From a virus, in the IMG/VR virus record IMGVR_UViG_3300010354_000450, positions 1 through 28,572 of that record: 28,572 nt of DNA; one strand, 5' to 3'. The notes beneath the pieces are model-generated. The model ran no database searches. It worked only from the letters and a program-made list of their open reading frames with translations, and had not been told where the DNA came from. Within the stretch, counting starts at the first letter, position 1; each line of letters opens with the position of its first letter. The translations under genes and the position numbers were made by a program. Below are positions 1-7,349 of this stretch, piece after piece.

Positions 1-164
1 ATAATTGTATCATTTTGAGGACTATTGTAGTTTCTTTTATCTACAATCTTTGACTTTCCATTTTCAGATTGCAAGAAAACAATAGTATCTTCCTCACCAT
101 TCTCACCAATTACGGTTATGCGATTATCTTCTACAATAACCGAAACATCTTTAGAATAAGTCAT
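1..164 (-). CDS. Hypothetical protein, C-terminus cut by the window edge
   Basis: A minus-strand frame starts with ATG at 164 and stays open for 54 codons to the window edge, so the C-terminus is missing. The visible part begins MTYSKDVSVIVEDNRITVIG and is rich in Asp, Glu, Asn and Lys with alternating hydrophobic residues, suggesting a small beta-rich domain. No family is recognised. A well-formed Bacteroidota-type promoter lies 34-65 nt upstream on the same strand, giving a leader of roughly 25-30 nt. This supports it being a real gene with its own promoter, not a tail of the glycosyltransferase transcript. Confidence 0.6.
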   Translation of the reverse strand, partial: MTYSKDVSVIVEDNRITVIGENGEEDTIVFLQSENGKSKIVDKRNYNSPQNDTI

Positions 165-197
165 AACTCATCTCTTAATAGTGAATAAACTTCAATA

Positions 198-229
198 CAA
201 ACATAATAAATATTTATATGAAATGCAAA
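198..229 (-). promoter_or_regulatory. Bacteroidota-type housekeeping promoter
   Basis: On the minus strand TTTG (229-226) is followed after exactly 20 nt by TATGTTTG (205-198). This matches the Bacteroidota -33/-7 consensus TTTG, 19-21 nt, TAnnTTTG with no mismatch. It points at the partial gene starting at 164. The spacer also contains TATAAATA (218-211), which is probably chance in such AT-rich DNA. Confidence 0.65.
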
Positions 230-1033
230 TTATGGTTTGATTTTAAGCAAAAAAAGTAAAAGTTCTTCGGTTGATTTATGAGGCATTTCAAGCGGTTTAT
301 AGCCGTGTTTCTCTTTGAAATAAATATCTGCACCTGCTAAACGTTCATTGTAATAAGCATTTTTTTCTATCGTAGTATTTCTAAATTCAGGTCCATCACT
401 AATATAATGATGAGCATTTGCTATATCAGCAAAAAACCAAAATGGAGGGTGCAGTTCTTCTTTAATTATACGAGTTGTAAAATCTACGTGTTCGTGTATA
501 TTGTAAAAACTTTCATCCATATATCCTATTGAATCAATACAATCTTTATGGATATACATAAATGGTCCTGAACACCAATGATAGAAACATATATGAATTT
601 CTTCATAATGAACACAATAGACAGGCGTTGGGTGTTCTATTTTTCCATTTGGATACCTTTTAGCGTTTCCATAACCTTGTAAAGCATAATTAAAATGCTT
701 TATACCTGATTTTCTTGATGCTTCAATATATTTTTCAAACACACTACTATCTTTGATAATAATATCATCTTCAATCAAAAAAAGGTGTTCACATTCTTTA
801 CCGATTAAATATCGCATTGCAGAATTTTTTGCACCCGCAACACCTTTATTTTTTGTATGCTGTATAACATCATACTTATTTCCATAGACAGATGATTCAT
901 ATGGTGTACCATCATTGACAATTACAACATTTTCAATAGTATCAGGAATAGTATCTAAACATGCTTGTAATCTTGTAGGCGAATTATAGGTTACTATACC
1001 TATTCCAATTTTATTCAATGCTATCTGTTCCAT
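230..1033 (-). CDS. Glycosyltransferase, GT-A fold, family 2-like
   Basis: This 267-residue protein opens with the hallmark of a GT-A nucleotide-sugar transferase: IGIGIVTYNSP at about residue 9, then VVIVNDGT (NDGT at 40-43) and FLIEDDII (EDD at 88-90), the likely metal and nucleotide-sugar binding acidic motif. It should move a sugar from an activated donor onto an unknown acceptor in the cytoplasm. No membrane segment or signal peptide is visible. Its ATG overlaps the 3' end of the upstream gene by 23 nt, so it is in the DnaJ operon and translationally linked to its neighbour. It is separate from the glycosyltransferase cluster at 13.5-16.8 kb. Donor and acceptor cannot be told from sequence; virion protein, phage DNA or a host surface glycan are all possible. 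Confidence 0.8.
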   Translation of the reverse strand: MEQIALNKIGIGIVTYNSPTRLQACLDTIPDTIENVVIVNDGTPYESSVYGNKYDVIQHTKNKGVAGAKNSAMRYLIGKECEHLFLIEDDIIIKDSSVFEKYIEASRKSGIKHFNYALQGYGNAKRYPNGKIEHPTPVYCVHYEEIHICFYHWCSGPFMYIHKDCIDSIGYMDESFYNIHEHVDFTTRIIKEELHPPFWFFADIANAHHYISDGPEFRNTTIEKNAYYNERLAGADIYFKEKHGYKPLEMPHKSTEELLLFLLKIKP

Positions 1034-1505
1034 AATAACTTGGATCTATTATTACTATTCCTTTTTTGTGTAGATTGTACACATCAAAATTCTTTGATAG
1101 TAGATAGTGATATACTGAACCTAAATTAGTAATCATATTATCACAATAAATAATATCAAAGTTATGAAATATTTGAATTTTCAAATCTATACTTTCTTCT
1201 GTAACCTCAAAGAAATGTGGTACAAAGTTATGATTTGGCTTGTAATTACCATAACCTATTCGTTCTGTAATTAAATCAACAATAGTGAACAAATCAAGAA
1301 ATGTCAAATGCTGAAATCCTTTCATAATCGGTATGACTTCACTATATGAAATATCAATTTCAGATTTCTTTTCATCTACAATTTTTATTGAATCATTCTC
1401 AACAGATTTAACCTTTGCTAATCCATTTTTTGTAATGACATAGATATTTGGTTTAATTATTAATTTTAATAACTCAATATCTTCTTTGTTTAGTCTTGTA
1501 ATCAT
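1011..1505 (-). CDS. Hypothetical protein between DnaJ and glycosyltransferase
   Basis: This 164-residue protein has no recognised family. The first 60 residues look like a small beta-barrel or SH3/KOW-like segment (NIYVITKNGLAKVKSVEND). The second half has alternating hydrophobic stretches such as FDIIYCDNMITNLGSVYHYLL and KKGIVIIDPSYYG. The ATG follows the DnaJ stop codon directly, and GAGG lies 5 nt upstream of it, a usable Shine-Dalgarno sequence. It is therefore co-translated in the DnaJ operon. No transmembrane segment is seen. The late part could be a Rossmann-like fragment, but that is only an impression. Confidence 0.65.
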   Translation of the reverse strand: MITRLNKEDIELLKLIIKPNIYVITKNGLAKVKSVENDSIKIVDEKKSEIDISYSEVIPIMKGFQHLTFLDLFTIVDLITERIGYGNYKPNHNFVPHFFEVTEESIDLKIQIFHNFDIIYCDNMITNLGSVYHYLLSKNFDVYNLHKKGIVIIDPSYYGTDSIE

Positions 1506-2513
1506 TTAATCCTCACATATTCTTTTGAGAACTGATAATTGTTCTTCGTTAAGATTTTGTTTTGGTATGTATAGTTTAACTCTTACATAAGTCTTTCCAC
1601 TAACAAAAGGTCCATCACAAACTTTGATAATATCATCAGTATCAAACCATTTTGCAATAGTATAGTTGTAGGAAAGATTTTCATCATCAAACAACTTTAG
1701 TGTTTTCGTTGCTCCTGTCACAAAATCGACATAACGGATATGTTGTGTTACAACTATATCATTTCCAACACGCTCATAATCATCTTCTGCTTGTTCAACA
1801 ATTTTAACAATCACATCACCTCTTACTCCTCTTCTTGTGGGAGACTCATGACCAGCATATTTCATTCTATACATTCCAGTTTTATCTATTCCTTTTGGAA
1901 TATCAAAACTTAAAGTTATCTCTTCTAATATGAAACCATCTTGACAAGATGTTGAGCAATTACTTGTTTTTTGTTTAATTGAACCACTACCTTTACAAAC
2001 ATTACACTGAACTCGTTCTTCAACTCTGAAAAAGTCATTTCCTTTGATGTGAACTATGATTCCACTACCTCCACAACTATTACATCTTGAATGAGTATGT
2101 GCACAACCACTACACCAACTCCTACGCTTAAAAGTAATTTGTTTTGTTGTTCCGAAAGCAGCATCTTTAATTGAAGCAAACACTTGAACCTCTAAAGGTT
2201 GAATTGATGGTTCACGCTTTTCAAATATATCTTCTGTGAAACCGAACCCTGAAAACATACCTTCTGTTGAAGTAAAAAAGTCATTCCAAGAAGTATTATG
2301 TCTGCCTCCTGAATTTCTTTGCATATCATATACTCTTTTCTTTTGAGGGTTTGAAAGAGTTTGATATGCCTCATTTATCTCTTTGAATTTTTCAGCACCA
2401 TTAGGGTTCTTATCTGGATGATATTGAAGAGATAAAGTTCTAAATGCTTTTTTAATTTCTTCTTCTGATGCTTGCGGTGTTAATTCAAGAACACCATAAT
2501 AGTCTTTGTTCAT
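1506..2513 (-). CDS. dnaJ: DnaJ-type (Hsp40) co-chaperone with zinc-finger domain
   Basis: This 335-residue protein has the architecture of type-I DnaJ. A J-domain at 3-66 carries the HPD triad (32-34) that stimulates DnaK ATPase. A short Gly/Phe-containing linker follows at about 67-100. The zinc-binding region has eight cysteines (134, 137, 144, 147, 170, 173, 186, 190), including CNSCGGSG and CNVCKGSG. A beta-rich C-terminal substrate-binding region follows. The zinc region is slightly compressed: the first and last motifs lack the full CxxCxGxG form, and the last pair is spaced CxxxC. It is a little shorter than typical bacterial DnaJ of about 370-380 residues. No DnaK or GrpE gene is in the window, so it probably recruits host DnaK, perhaps for capsid folding or replication complexes. 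It is the first gene of a four-gene minus-strand run. Confidence 0.93.
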   Translation of the reverse strand: MNKDYYGVLELTPQASEEEIKKAFRTLSLQYHPDKNPNGAEKFKEINEAYQTLSNPQKKRVYDMQRNSGGRHNTSWNDFFTSTEGMFSGFGFTEDIFEKREPSIQPLEVQVFASIKDAAFGTTKQITFKRRSWCSGCAHTHSRCNSCGGSGIIVHIKGNDFFRVEERVQCNVCKGSGSIKQKTSNCSTSCQDGFILEEITLSFDIPKGIDKTGMYRMKYAGHESPTRRGVRGDVIVKIVEQAEDDYERVGNDIVVTQHIRYVDFVTGATKTLKLFDDENLSYNYTIAKWFDTDDIIKVCDGPFVSGKTYVRVKLYIPKQNLNEEQLSVLKRICED

Positions 2514-2556
2514 AGGAGTATATGTATATGTTTCTTCTTGTATAAAGAAAAAAGAT

Positions 2557-2587
2557 TTTGTTTTTTATTATCTTTTATGTATATTTG
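2557..2587 (+). promoter_or_regulatory. Bacteroidota-type promoter, probably leaderless
   Basis: TTTG (2557-2560), a 19-nt spacer and TATATTTG (2580-2587) match the Bacteroidota consensus exactly. The first sensible ATG is at 2592, only 5 nt after the -7 box, which is about where transcription should begin. The peptidase mRNA may therefore have no 5' leader. Confidence 0.7.
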
Positions 2588-2591
2588 CACT

Positions 2592-3308
2592 ATGAAAGCA
2601 AAAGATACATTTATAGAGTTAGTGAGAACCACCATACCTCATGGGTATGAATCAACACTTTATCATCTCTTTCCTAAATATGAAATGGATGCCTTTGGTA
2701 ACATTTTTGTAAAAGTTGGAGATGAGTCTCCTTCGGTTTTGTTCACTTCACATCTCGATACTTATAGTAAAGGTGAACCTGAAACAATCAAACATAAGGT
2801 TTCTAAAGATTTTATCAAAACAAATGGTAAAACTATTTTAGGTGCAGATGATAAAGCAGGTGTAACAATACTTCTTTCAATGATTAATGCCGAAATACCA
2901 GGTCTCTATTACTTTTTTTCAGCAGAAGAAATTGGTAGAATCGGTTCTCGTTTTGCTCTTGAATCAGATGAATTCAAGAAGAATAGTAGAAAGCTAAAAA
3001 AAGTCATTAGTTTTGACAGAAATGGCTATGATTCAATTATTACTCATCAATGTGGAAAAAGAACTTGTAGCGATCAGTTTGCTGAAAACTTGAAATCAAC
3101 ACTTAATCAATATGGTTTCAGAATGGATTTAGACATTACTGGGGGTTATACAGATTCATATACATTTGTTGATCACAAAAATATAGAAAACTGCACCAAT
3201 ATATCAGTTGGGTATTTTAATCATCATACTACATCGGAAAAACAAGATATATCTTTCTTGGAATCTCTTTGTAAAGCATCTTGTGAAATAGATTGGACTG
3301 AAATGTAA
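2592..3308 (+). CDS. Zinc-dependent peptidase, M20/M28/M42-like
   Basis: This 238-residue protein carries the metal-ligand series of co-catalytic zinc exopeptidases in order: SHLDT (His54, Asp56), GADDKAG (Asp86/87), AEEIG (Glu112/113), FDRNG (Asp142), TDSY (Asp188) and a late HH (211-212). No inserted dimerisation or lid domain is evident, so it is compact. It would act in the cytoplasm on peptides or N-acyl amino acids; the substrate is unknown. I chose ATG 2592 over the in-frame TTG at 2538 because the longer version would begin inside the promoter and add a hydrophobic stretch not typical of the family. It is the only gene on this small plus-strand island and ends at a bidirectional terminator. 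Such enzymes are unusual in phage genomes. Peptide scavenging or inactivating a host peptide signal are speculative roles. Confidence 0.82.
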   Translation: MKAKDTFIELVRTTIPHGYESTLYHLFPKYEMDAFGNIFVKVGDESPSVLFTSHLDTYSKGEPETIKHKVSKDFIKTNGKTILGADDKAGVTILLSMINAEIPGLYYFFSAEEIGRIGSRFALESDEFKKNSRKLKKVISFDRNGYDSIITHQCGKRTCSDQFAENLKSTLNQYGFRMDLDITGGYTDSYTFVDHKNIENCTNISVGYFNHHTTSEKQDISFLESLCKASCEIDWTEM

Positions 3309-3333
3309 AAAACCCGCCTAAAAGACGGGTTTT
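3309..3333. terminator. Bidirectional rho-independent terminator
   Basis: An AAAACCCG / CGGGTTTT stem (3309-3316 with 3326-3333) and a 9-nt loop sit between two convergent genes. A-rich and T-rich flanks give a U-tract in either direction. It should end both the peptidase transcript and the minus-strand pair 4303-3353. Confidence 0.85.
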
Positions 3334-3352
3334 ACTTTTTATGCTAAACATT

Positions 3353-4024
3353 TTATGCCATATCTTCTGTATAATCATCACCCTTCATTTCAGCTTCTTC
3401 GAGAGTATTTTCAAACTTTTCAACCAACACATCAACTCTTTCTGAAAGATCAATAACTCTGCGTCTAAATGAGGATAACCATGCTGTTATCTTATTCCAT
3501 ACTTTTGAATACCAAGGATTCTTTTCAGACATTTCAGATTCTTCCAAAACTTCTTTATCATACTCTACTTTAAGAGATGGACTAACTTTCACAGGAGTTT
3601 TGAATTCAGCTTCAATTTTAAGTTTTTCAATAAACTCTTTTGCACCTTCAACTGACAAAGCAATAATTTCAAGCATTAAGGATTTTGATGGTGGATCCCA
3701 TCTTAATGTTCCCTTTCTGTGTTTCAATATCAATCCAAATGCTTTGTGGAGTGACTTATTCATTGCACCCATACCTACTTTGATATCTTCAAGCAACATC
3801 TCTTGTTTTGACATCAAATCAGTAACACCAAGTTTTGTTTGCAATTCTTCAACTTGTCTTTGAGCTTCTTTTATCATATCCATAGTTTCACGAAGCTCTT
3901 TTACTTTTTCATTAATTTCTGATACATCACCCATCCATTTTTTTGTTCCTTCTGGGCTATTCATATCATCTTTTGATGGAAGATTTTCTTCTCCAAATTC
4001 TTCAAAAAGTTTGAGATATTTCAT
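3353..4024 (-). CDS. Helical virion-type protein with LKLFEEF N-terminal tag
   Basis: This 223-residue protein is highly charged and mostly helical, with a predicted coiled coil at about residues 35-75 and a second helical segment near the C-terminus after an amphipathic aromatic stretch (NPWYSKVWNKITAWLSSFRR, about 168-187). Its first ten residues, MKYLKLFEEF, closely match the starts of the proteins at 25139 (MNKYIKLYEEY) and 28150 (MKHIKLFENY). T4 internal proteins begin with a short tag of similar composition that targets them into the prohead and is removed by the gp21 protease, so a capsid-internal role is inferred. It lies 15 nt after the 4040-4303 gene and ends at the bidirectional terminator. 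Function unknown. Confidence 0.7.
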   Translation of the reverse strand: MKYLKLFEEFGEENLPSKDDMNSPEGTKKWMGDVSEINEKVKELRETMDMIKEAQRQVEELQTKLGVTDLMSKQEMLLEDIKVGMGAMNKSLHKAFGLILKHRKGTLRWDPPSKSLMLEIIALSVEGAKEFIEKLKIEAEFKTPVKVSPSLKVEYDKEVLEESEMSEKNPWYSKVWNKITAWLSSFRRRVIDLSERVDVLVEKFENTLEEAEMKGDDYTEDMA

Positions 4025-4039
4025 ATTATCATTTTATTT

Positions 4040-4303
4040 TTAGTTTCCTTTTATGAGTTTATTAACTTCATCAAGAATAGATTGTTCATAACGCTTTGCT
4101 TCTTCTTCAAGAGTAGCAATCTTCAATGTTAACTCATATTGTTTTGCACGAACATCCATCAAAAAACATTTTTGTTCGTCACTAAGATTATTATACCATT
4201 GAATGTAAATGTGTGGAGTTATTCTTGCTGCTTCATATACCATAATAAATTCTGATATGAATTCAACTAAATCATCATAACCCATAAACTCATTTTCTGA
4301 CAT
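4040..4303 (-). CDS. Small hypothetical protein
   Basis: This 87-residue protein starts MSENEFMGYDDLVEFISEFI and ends in a helical, charged segment (ELTLKIATLEEEAKRYEQSI) likely to form a coiled coil. An upstream in-frame ATG exists at 4327. I preferred 4303 because AAAGG lies upstream of it and the longer form would start almost at the expected transcription start of the GATATATAAA promoter. No family is recognised. It is first in a two-gene unit with the tagged protein 3353-4024. Confidence 0.65.
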   Translation of the reverse strand: MSENEFMGYDDLVEFISEFIMVYEAARITPHIYIQWYNNLSDEQKCFLMDVRAKQYELTLKIATLEEEAKRYEQSILDEVNKLIKGN

Positions 4304-4331
4304 ATACTTACCTTTTGTTAATATCATTTTG

Positions 4332-4341
4332 TTTATATATC
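4332..4341 (-). promoter_or_regulatory. Putative phage promoter (GATATATA motif)
   Basis: The minus-strand sequence GATATATAAA lies in the divergent gap and faces the 4303 gene, about 30 nt upstream of its start. It is a variant of the AGATATATA(C/G) motif that recurs in other gene-free gaps of this window. Confidence 0.45.
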
Positions 4342-4395
4342 AAACTAATAATTTGTTTTATGACTTCAAATTCTTTCTGTTATTTTTTTTTGTTT

Positions 4396-4405
4396 AGATA
4401 TATAC
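4396..4405 (+). promoter_or_regulatory. Putative phage promoter (AGATATATAC motif)
   Basis: AGATATATAC is preceded by TTT and lies 21 nt upstream of the FN3 gene start, in the divergent gap opposite the GATATATAAA site. Identical 10-mers occur at 5864 and 27361. Confidence 0.5.
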
Positions 4406-4426
4406 AACAAAATGATTCAATACTGA

Positions 4427-5146
4427 ATGGATTTTTTACAAAGACCTCCCGATTTTGTTGGTCAATCAGCACTTAATAGTTCTGAAATACAAACAATTCC
4501 AATAGTTGATATTATATTTAATACATCTGACTTTGCTCGTCCAAGAGATTCTAAAAGATTTACTTTTGTTGAAATTAAGGTTTCAGGTAATTTTGTTGAT
4601 GTTTTAGGTGAAAGTTTAGGATTTGAAAACTTTCAAAGCGGAAACTTTATAGCAAAAGGAAATGACATTGTTTTGTTTAATAGCAAAACAAAAAAATCTT
4701 TTACTACACTTATTATCAATTCCACTTATTCGATTGGAGATGATGAAACGACTATTGTTGTAAAAACATTAGATAGTTCTATTTCAAAGATTGAGTCAAA
4801 TAATAATTCGTGGACTGATTGGGTGTTAATTCTATCTTGTGGTCTTGATTGCACACAATCTATTAATGAATGCCCTAGTGCTACTGAATTAAAATCAACA
4901 TTCATTACGAGAAATGGTGTTGTTTTAACTTGGAAATCAGGTCTCGGTGCAGAAATTAATTATATCAGAGTAAAGGCAAGAGACACAGAAAAATGGACAA
5001 TTTATGCTGTTCCAGGTTCAAATACATTTATGAATATAAATGGATTGATACCGAACACAACATATGATTGGCAAATAGCAACAAGTTGTGAAATCAATAA
5101 ACACAATTTATATTCCGATATTCAGACTTTTGAAACACAACCTTAA
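4427..5146 (+). CDS. Structural-type protein with C-terminal fibronectin type III domain
   Basis: This 239-residue protein has a C-terminal fibronectin-III domain at about 149-239. It begins CPSATEL and continues with VVLTWKSG, INYIRVKARD, GLIPNTTYDWQIATSC and a final FET, the pattern typical of Bacteroidota surface proteins. The first 145 residues are beta-rich and unrecognised, with SKRFTFVEIKVSGNFVDVLG and TTIVVKTLDSS. There is no signal peptide, so it is more likely a virion component exposed on the particle (fibre, baseplate or head decoration) than a secreted protein. Immunoglobulin-like domains on phage particles often bind carbohydrates weakly. It has its own AGATATATAC motif upstream and is followed by PhoH after 15 nt. 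Confidence 0.7.
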   Translation: MDFLQRPPDFVGQSALNSSEIQTIPIVDIIFNTSDFARPRDSKRFTFVEIKVSGNFVDVLGESLGFENFQSGNFIAKGNDIVLFNSKTKKSFTTLIINSTYSIGDDETTIVVKTLDSSISKIESNNNSWTDWVLILSCGLDCTQSINECPSATELKSTFITRNGVVLTWKSGLGAEINYIRVKARDTEKWTIYAVPGSNTFMNINGLIPNTTYDWQIATSCEINKHNLYSDIQTFETQP

Positions 5147-5161
5147 AATAAAAATATACTT

Positions 5162-5860
5162 ATGAATGGAAAAAGTCGTAAGCAACGACCTACTAAAAGT
5201 GGCTCAAATGAAGCTCATAGATCAATTCAATTAACCCCTAATCAAAAAAAATTCGCTAAAACAATAGAAGAAAATCAGATAATAGTTTGCACTGGACCTG
5301 CAGGAACAGCAAAGACTTTTGTTACAATGTATTCATCTCTTAAACTTATCTCAAATAGGGAATTCGACAAAATCATAACTACTAAACCTGCTCAAGAGTC
5401 AGGAGAAAAACTTGGATTTTTACCAGGTGATATTGATGAAAAGATTGCTCCTTATATGGAATCTTTTCTAATTACACTTGAAAAGATGATTGGAAAATTA
5501 GAAACAAAGACTATGGTAGATAAAGGGTTCATTGAAGCAAGACCTTTGGCCTATATGAGAGGTTCGACATTTGATCGTTCAATTATGATTTTGGATGAAG
5601 CACAGAATTGTGATTTAAGACAACTTATCTTATTTGTAACTCGTATGGGCGAGACATCAAAAGTGATTATTTGTGGCGATGTTGAACAATATGATATTGC
5701 AAAAAATCAATCAGGACTTAACGATTTCATAAAGATATTACAAGGAATAAAAGGTACAGCCCAATTTAATTTCGAAAGAGATGATATTGTTCGCTCTAAA
5801 ATACTTATTGAATTGACAGACAATTACAATAAATGGAAAGAGAAAAATAATAAGTTGTAA
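5162..5860 (+). CDS. phoH: PhoH-like P-loop ATPase
   Basis: This 232-residue protein is a PhoH family NTPase, common in large myoviruses. The Walker A motif is TGPAGTAKT (45-52 GPAGTAKT, where Ala replaces the usual Gly before Lys). The Walker B motif is MILDEAQN (LDEAQN 144-149) and the sensor region is IICGDVEQYD (172-176). Conserved stretches ITTKPAQESGEKLGFLPGD and the C-terminal FERDDIVRS also fit. The basic, low-complexity N-terminus (KSRKQRPTKSGS) could contact nucleic acid. PhoH proteins are linked to RNA metabolism and ATPase or helicase activity, but the role in phage is not settled. It sits between the FN3 protein and an AGATATATAC promoter-like site. Confidence 0.92.
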   Translation: MNGKSRKQRPTKSGSNEAHRSIQLTPNQKKFAKTIEENQIIVCTGPAGTAKTFVTMYSSLKLISNREFDKIITTKPAQESGEKLGFLPGDIDEKIAPYMESFLITLEKMIGKLETKTMVDKGFIEARPLAYMRGSTFDRSIMILDEAQNCDLRQLILFVTRMGETSKVIICGDVEQYDIAKNQSGLNDFIKILQGIKGTAQFNFERDDIVRSKILIELTDNYNKWKEKNNKL

Positions 5861-5863
5861 TCA

Positions 5864-5873
5864 AGATATATAC
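5864..5873 (+). promoter_or_regulatory. Putative phage promoter (AGATATATAC motif)
   Basis: AGATATATAC begins 4 nt after the PhoH stop codon and 31 nt before the next ATG at 5895. It is identical to the sites at 4396 and 27361. Confidence 0.5.
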
Positions 5874-5894
5874 TTTACAATTTACTATTAAACA

Positions 5895-6731
5895 ATGTTA
5901 CAAGCAACTGAATTAAAAGAAGTTCAATCAACTTTAGATAAAATCATAACCTTCTTTACAACCTTTGGAAGTTTAGGAGGTTTATCTATTATTTTCTTTA
6001 TTTTTCTTATACTCGGTGGCTATAAGTATTTGAATTTTCGTTTGAAACAGAAAGAAAAGCAAACAGAAGAGGATTTACGAAAAGCAAAAGAAAAAATTGA
6101 TTTCTTGAAACAACAAGTCGCTGATACAAAACTCAATTATGAGTTACAAATCAAAGATATATTGAATGAGGAAAAAATTGATGCAGTCAAAGAAGCATCA
6201 AAACTTCGTTCACACCCCTTTTTTCAAGCATGTGAATATTGGATTACAAGAGTAGAACTTTTTCCAATTCGTGACAAATTCAGACATACAATATTTATGG
6301 ACTATGTTAGAATATTTCTCCGTACAGGGAAACATGTTTGGGAAGAACTTATTGATGAAAATCTACCAACGATTGAAGAACTTTCAACAATGGAATTATA
6401 TTCCAAAGTTGTTAAACTTTTGCACAGAAAAAATACTCTCGTTGAGCAAGAATGTAAAGATTTGGGAATACCTGATATATTCCTAGATAAAGTGTCAGAA
6501 GATTGGAATGGACAAGTAGAAAAACTTCTATACATCTGTATTTCATCTGTCTGTAATTCTGATAGATTTGAGTCAAATAGTAATAGATTGGGTGTTATTC
6601 TTAATCTTATGACGGCTTTATATGAAGTTATGGTATTTGAAGCCGAATCTCTTATTGAAGAATTAAATGGTGAACTTGAAGGTGCAACTTACAAAGGAAT
6701 GATATGTTGCGATAAAAAAAATCATAGTTAA
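5895..6731 (+). CDS. Membrane-anchored coiled-coil protein upstream of holin
   Basis: This 278-residue protein has one N-terminal membrane segment (about 22-43, FGSLGGLSIIFFIFLILGGY), then a Lys/Glu-rich coiled coil (about 48-100), then a helical globular domain containing ACEYWITRVELFPIRDKFRHTIFMDYVR and five cysteines. By the positive-inside rule, the basic segment after the membrane helix (RLKQKEKQ) suggests a cytoplasmic C-terminal domain. The family is not recognised. The next gene, 2 nt downstream, encodes a holin-like protein, so the pair could act together at the inner membrane in lysis or its timing. That link rests on adjacency only. Confidence 0.7.
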   Translation: MLQATELKEVQSTLDKIITFFTTFGSLGGLSIIFFIFLILGGYKYLNFRLKQKEKQTEEDLRKAKEKIDFLKQQVADTKLNYELQIKDILNEEKIDAVKEASKLRSHPFFQACEYWITRVELFPIRDKFRHTIFMDYVRIFLRTGKHVWEELIDENLPTIEELSTMELYSKVVKLLHRKNTLVEQECKDLGIPDIFLDKVSEDWNGQVEKLLYICISSVCNSDRFESNSNRLGVILNLMTALYEVMVFEAESLIEELNGELEGATYKGMICCDKKNHS

Positions 6732-6733
6732 GT

Positions 6734-7276
6734 ATGGCAAAAGAGTGTGATAATTTTGGTGAATTTTTTGTTTATAGACTTGAAAATATTCTAACAAAAA
6801 ATTTGAAAAAAGATACAAATAGAGATTTAGTATCAAAAGTCGTCAAGAGAAATGAAGATCTTATTAAGAAAGAATTTAGTTTCTATCTAAATGCTAAAAG
6901 TAAGAATTCCAATCCAACCAATAAATCAAAAGTTTGGACTTATGTATTAGAAAGTTGGAGACCTGTGATGATGTATCTCTTTATGTATATTATAGGTCAA
7001 TACTATATTATTAATCCTATTATTGAATTTACATGGCCATCAATAAAACTTAAAAATTTACCCTCTGAAATGTGGACTCTTTTAACTGTTGCGGTAGGTG
7101 GTTATATTACCTCTCGTGGAGTTGAAAAAGGTATAAAACTTTGGAAAGGTAATGAAACACCTCAAGTTATAGTTGCTGAAAACTTTGATAATAGTTCAAT
7201 TCCTCAACAAACAGAAGAAGATTTCATAGATAATGATGGTATAGATGACTCTCCAAAAGAAGAAGATTTAGCATAA
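6734..7276 (+). CDS. Holin-like membrane protein (3TM-holin type)
   Basis: This 180-residue protein has a soluble charged N-terminal half, then SWRPVMMYLFMYIIGQYYII (helix about 78-98), LPSEMWTLLTVAVGGYITSRGVEK (helix about 112-128) and an acidic tail (DFIDNDGIDDSPKEEDLA). The order Arg-Pro before the first helix, a Trp-containing loop, then GGY-x-x-SRG-x-EK matches, from memory, the pattern of the 3TM holin family found in gene-transfer agents and tailed phages. Holins form inner-membrane lesions that release or activate the endolysin. The GH24 lysozyme is elsewhere, at 12128-13009. The soluble N-terminal region is longer than in minimal holins. A structural membrane protein is the alternative. 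Confidence 0.6.
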   Translation: MAKECDNFGEFFVYRLENILTKNLKKDTNRDLVSKVVKRNEDLIKKEFSFYLNAKSKNSNPTNKSKVWTYVLESWRPVMMYLFMYIIGQYYIINPIIEFTWPSIKLKNLPSEMWTLLTVAVGGYITSRGVEKGIKLWKGNETPQVIVAENFDNSSIPQQTEEDFIDNDGIDDSPKEEDLA

Positions 7277-7281
7277 GAAAG

Positions 7282-7313
7282 TTTTTAGTTTCGGCAAATA
7301 ATAAGTATATTTG
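7282..7313 (+). promoter_or_regulatory. Bacteroidota-type promoter, weak -33
   Basis: TATATTTG (7306-7313) is a perfect -7 box followed by CAC, as in the copy before the peptidase gene. The -33 position has only a T-run (TTTT at about 7282-7286) instead of TTTG. It faces the gene starting at 7350. Confidence 0.5.
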
Positions 7314-7349
7314 CACAAACTACTAATTCATTTACCCAATGAGGTAATT

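Noticed and set aside
211-218. T4 late-promoter-like TATAAATA on the minus strand
   Set aside because: It lies in the spacer of a perfect host-type promoter. I noticed no other copy in the gene-free gaps, so chance in AT-rich DNA is likely.
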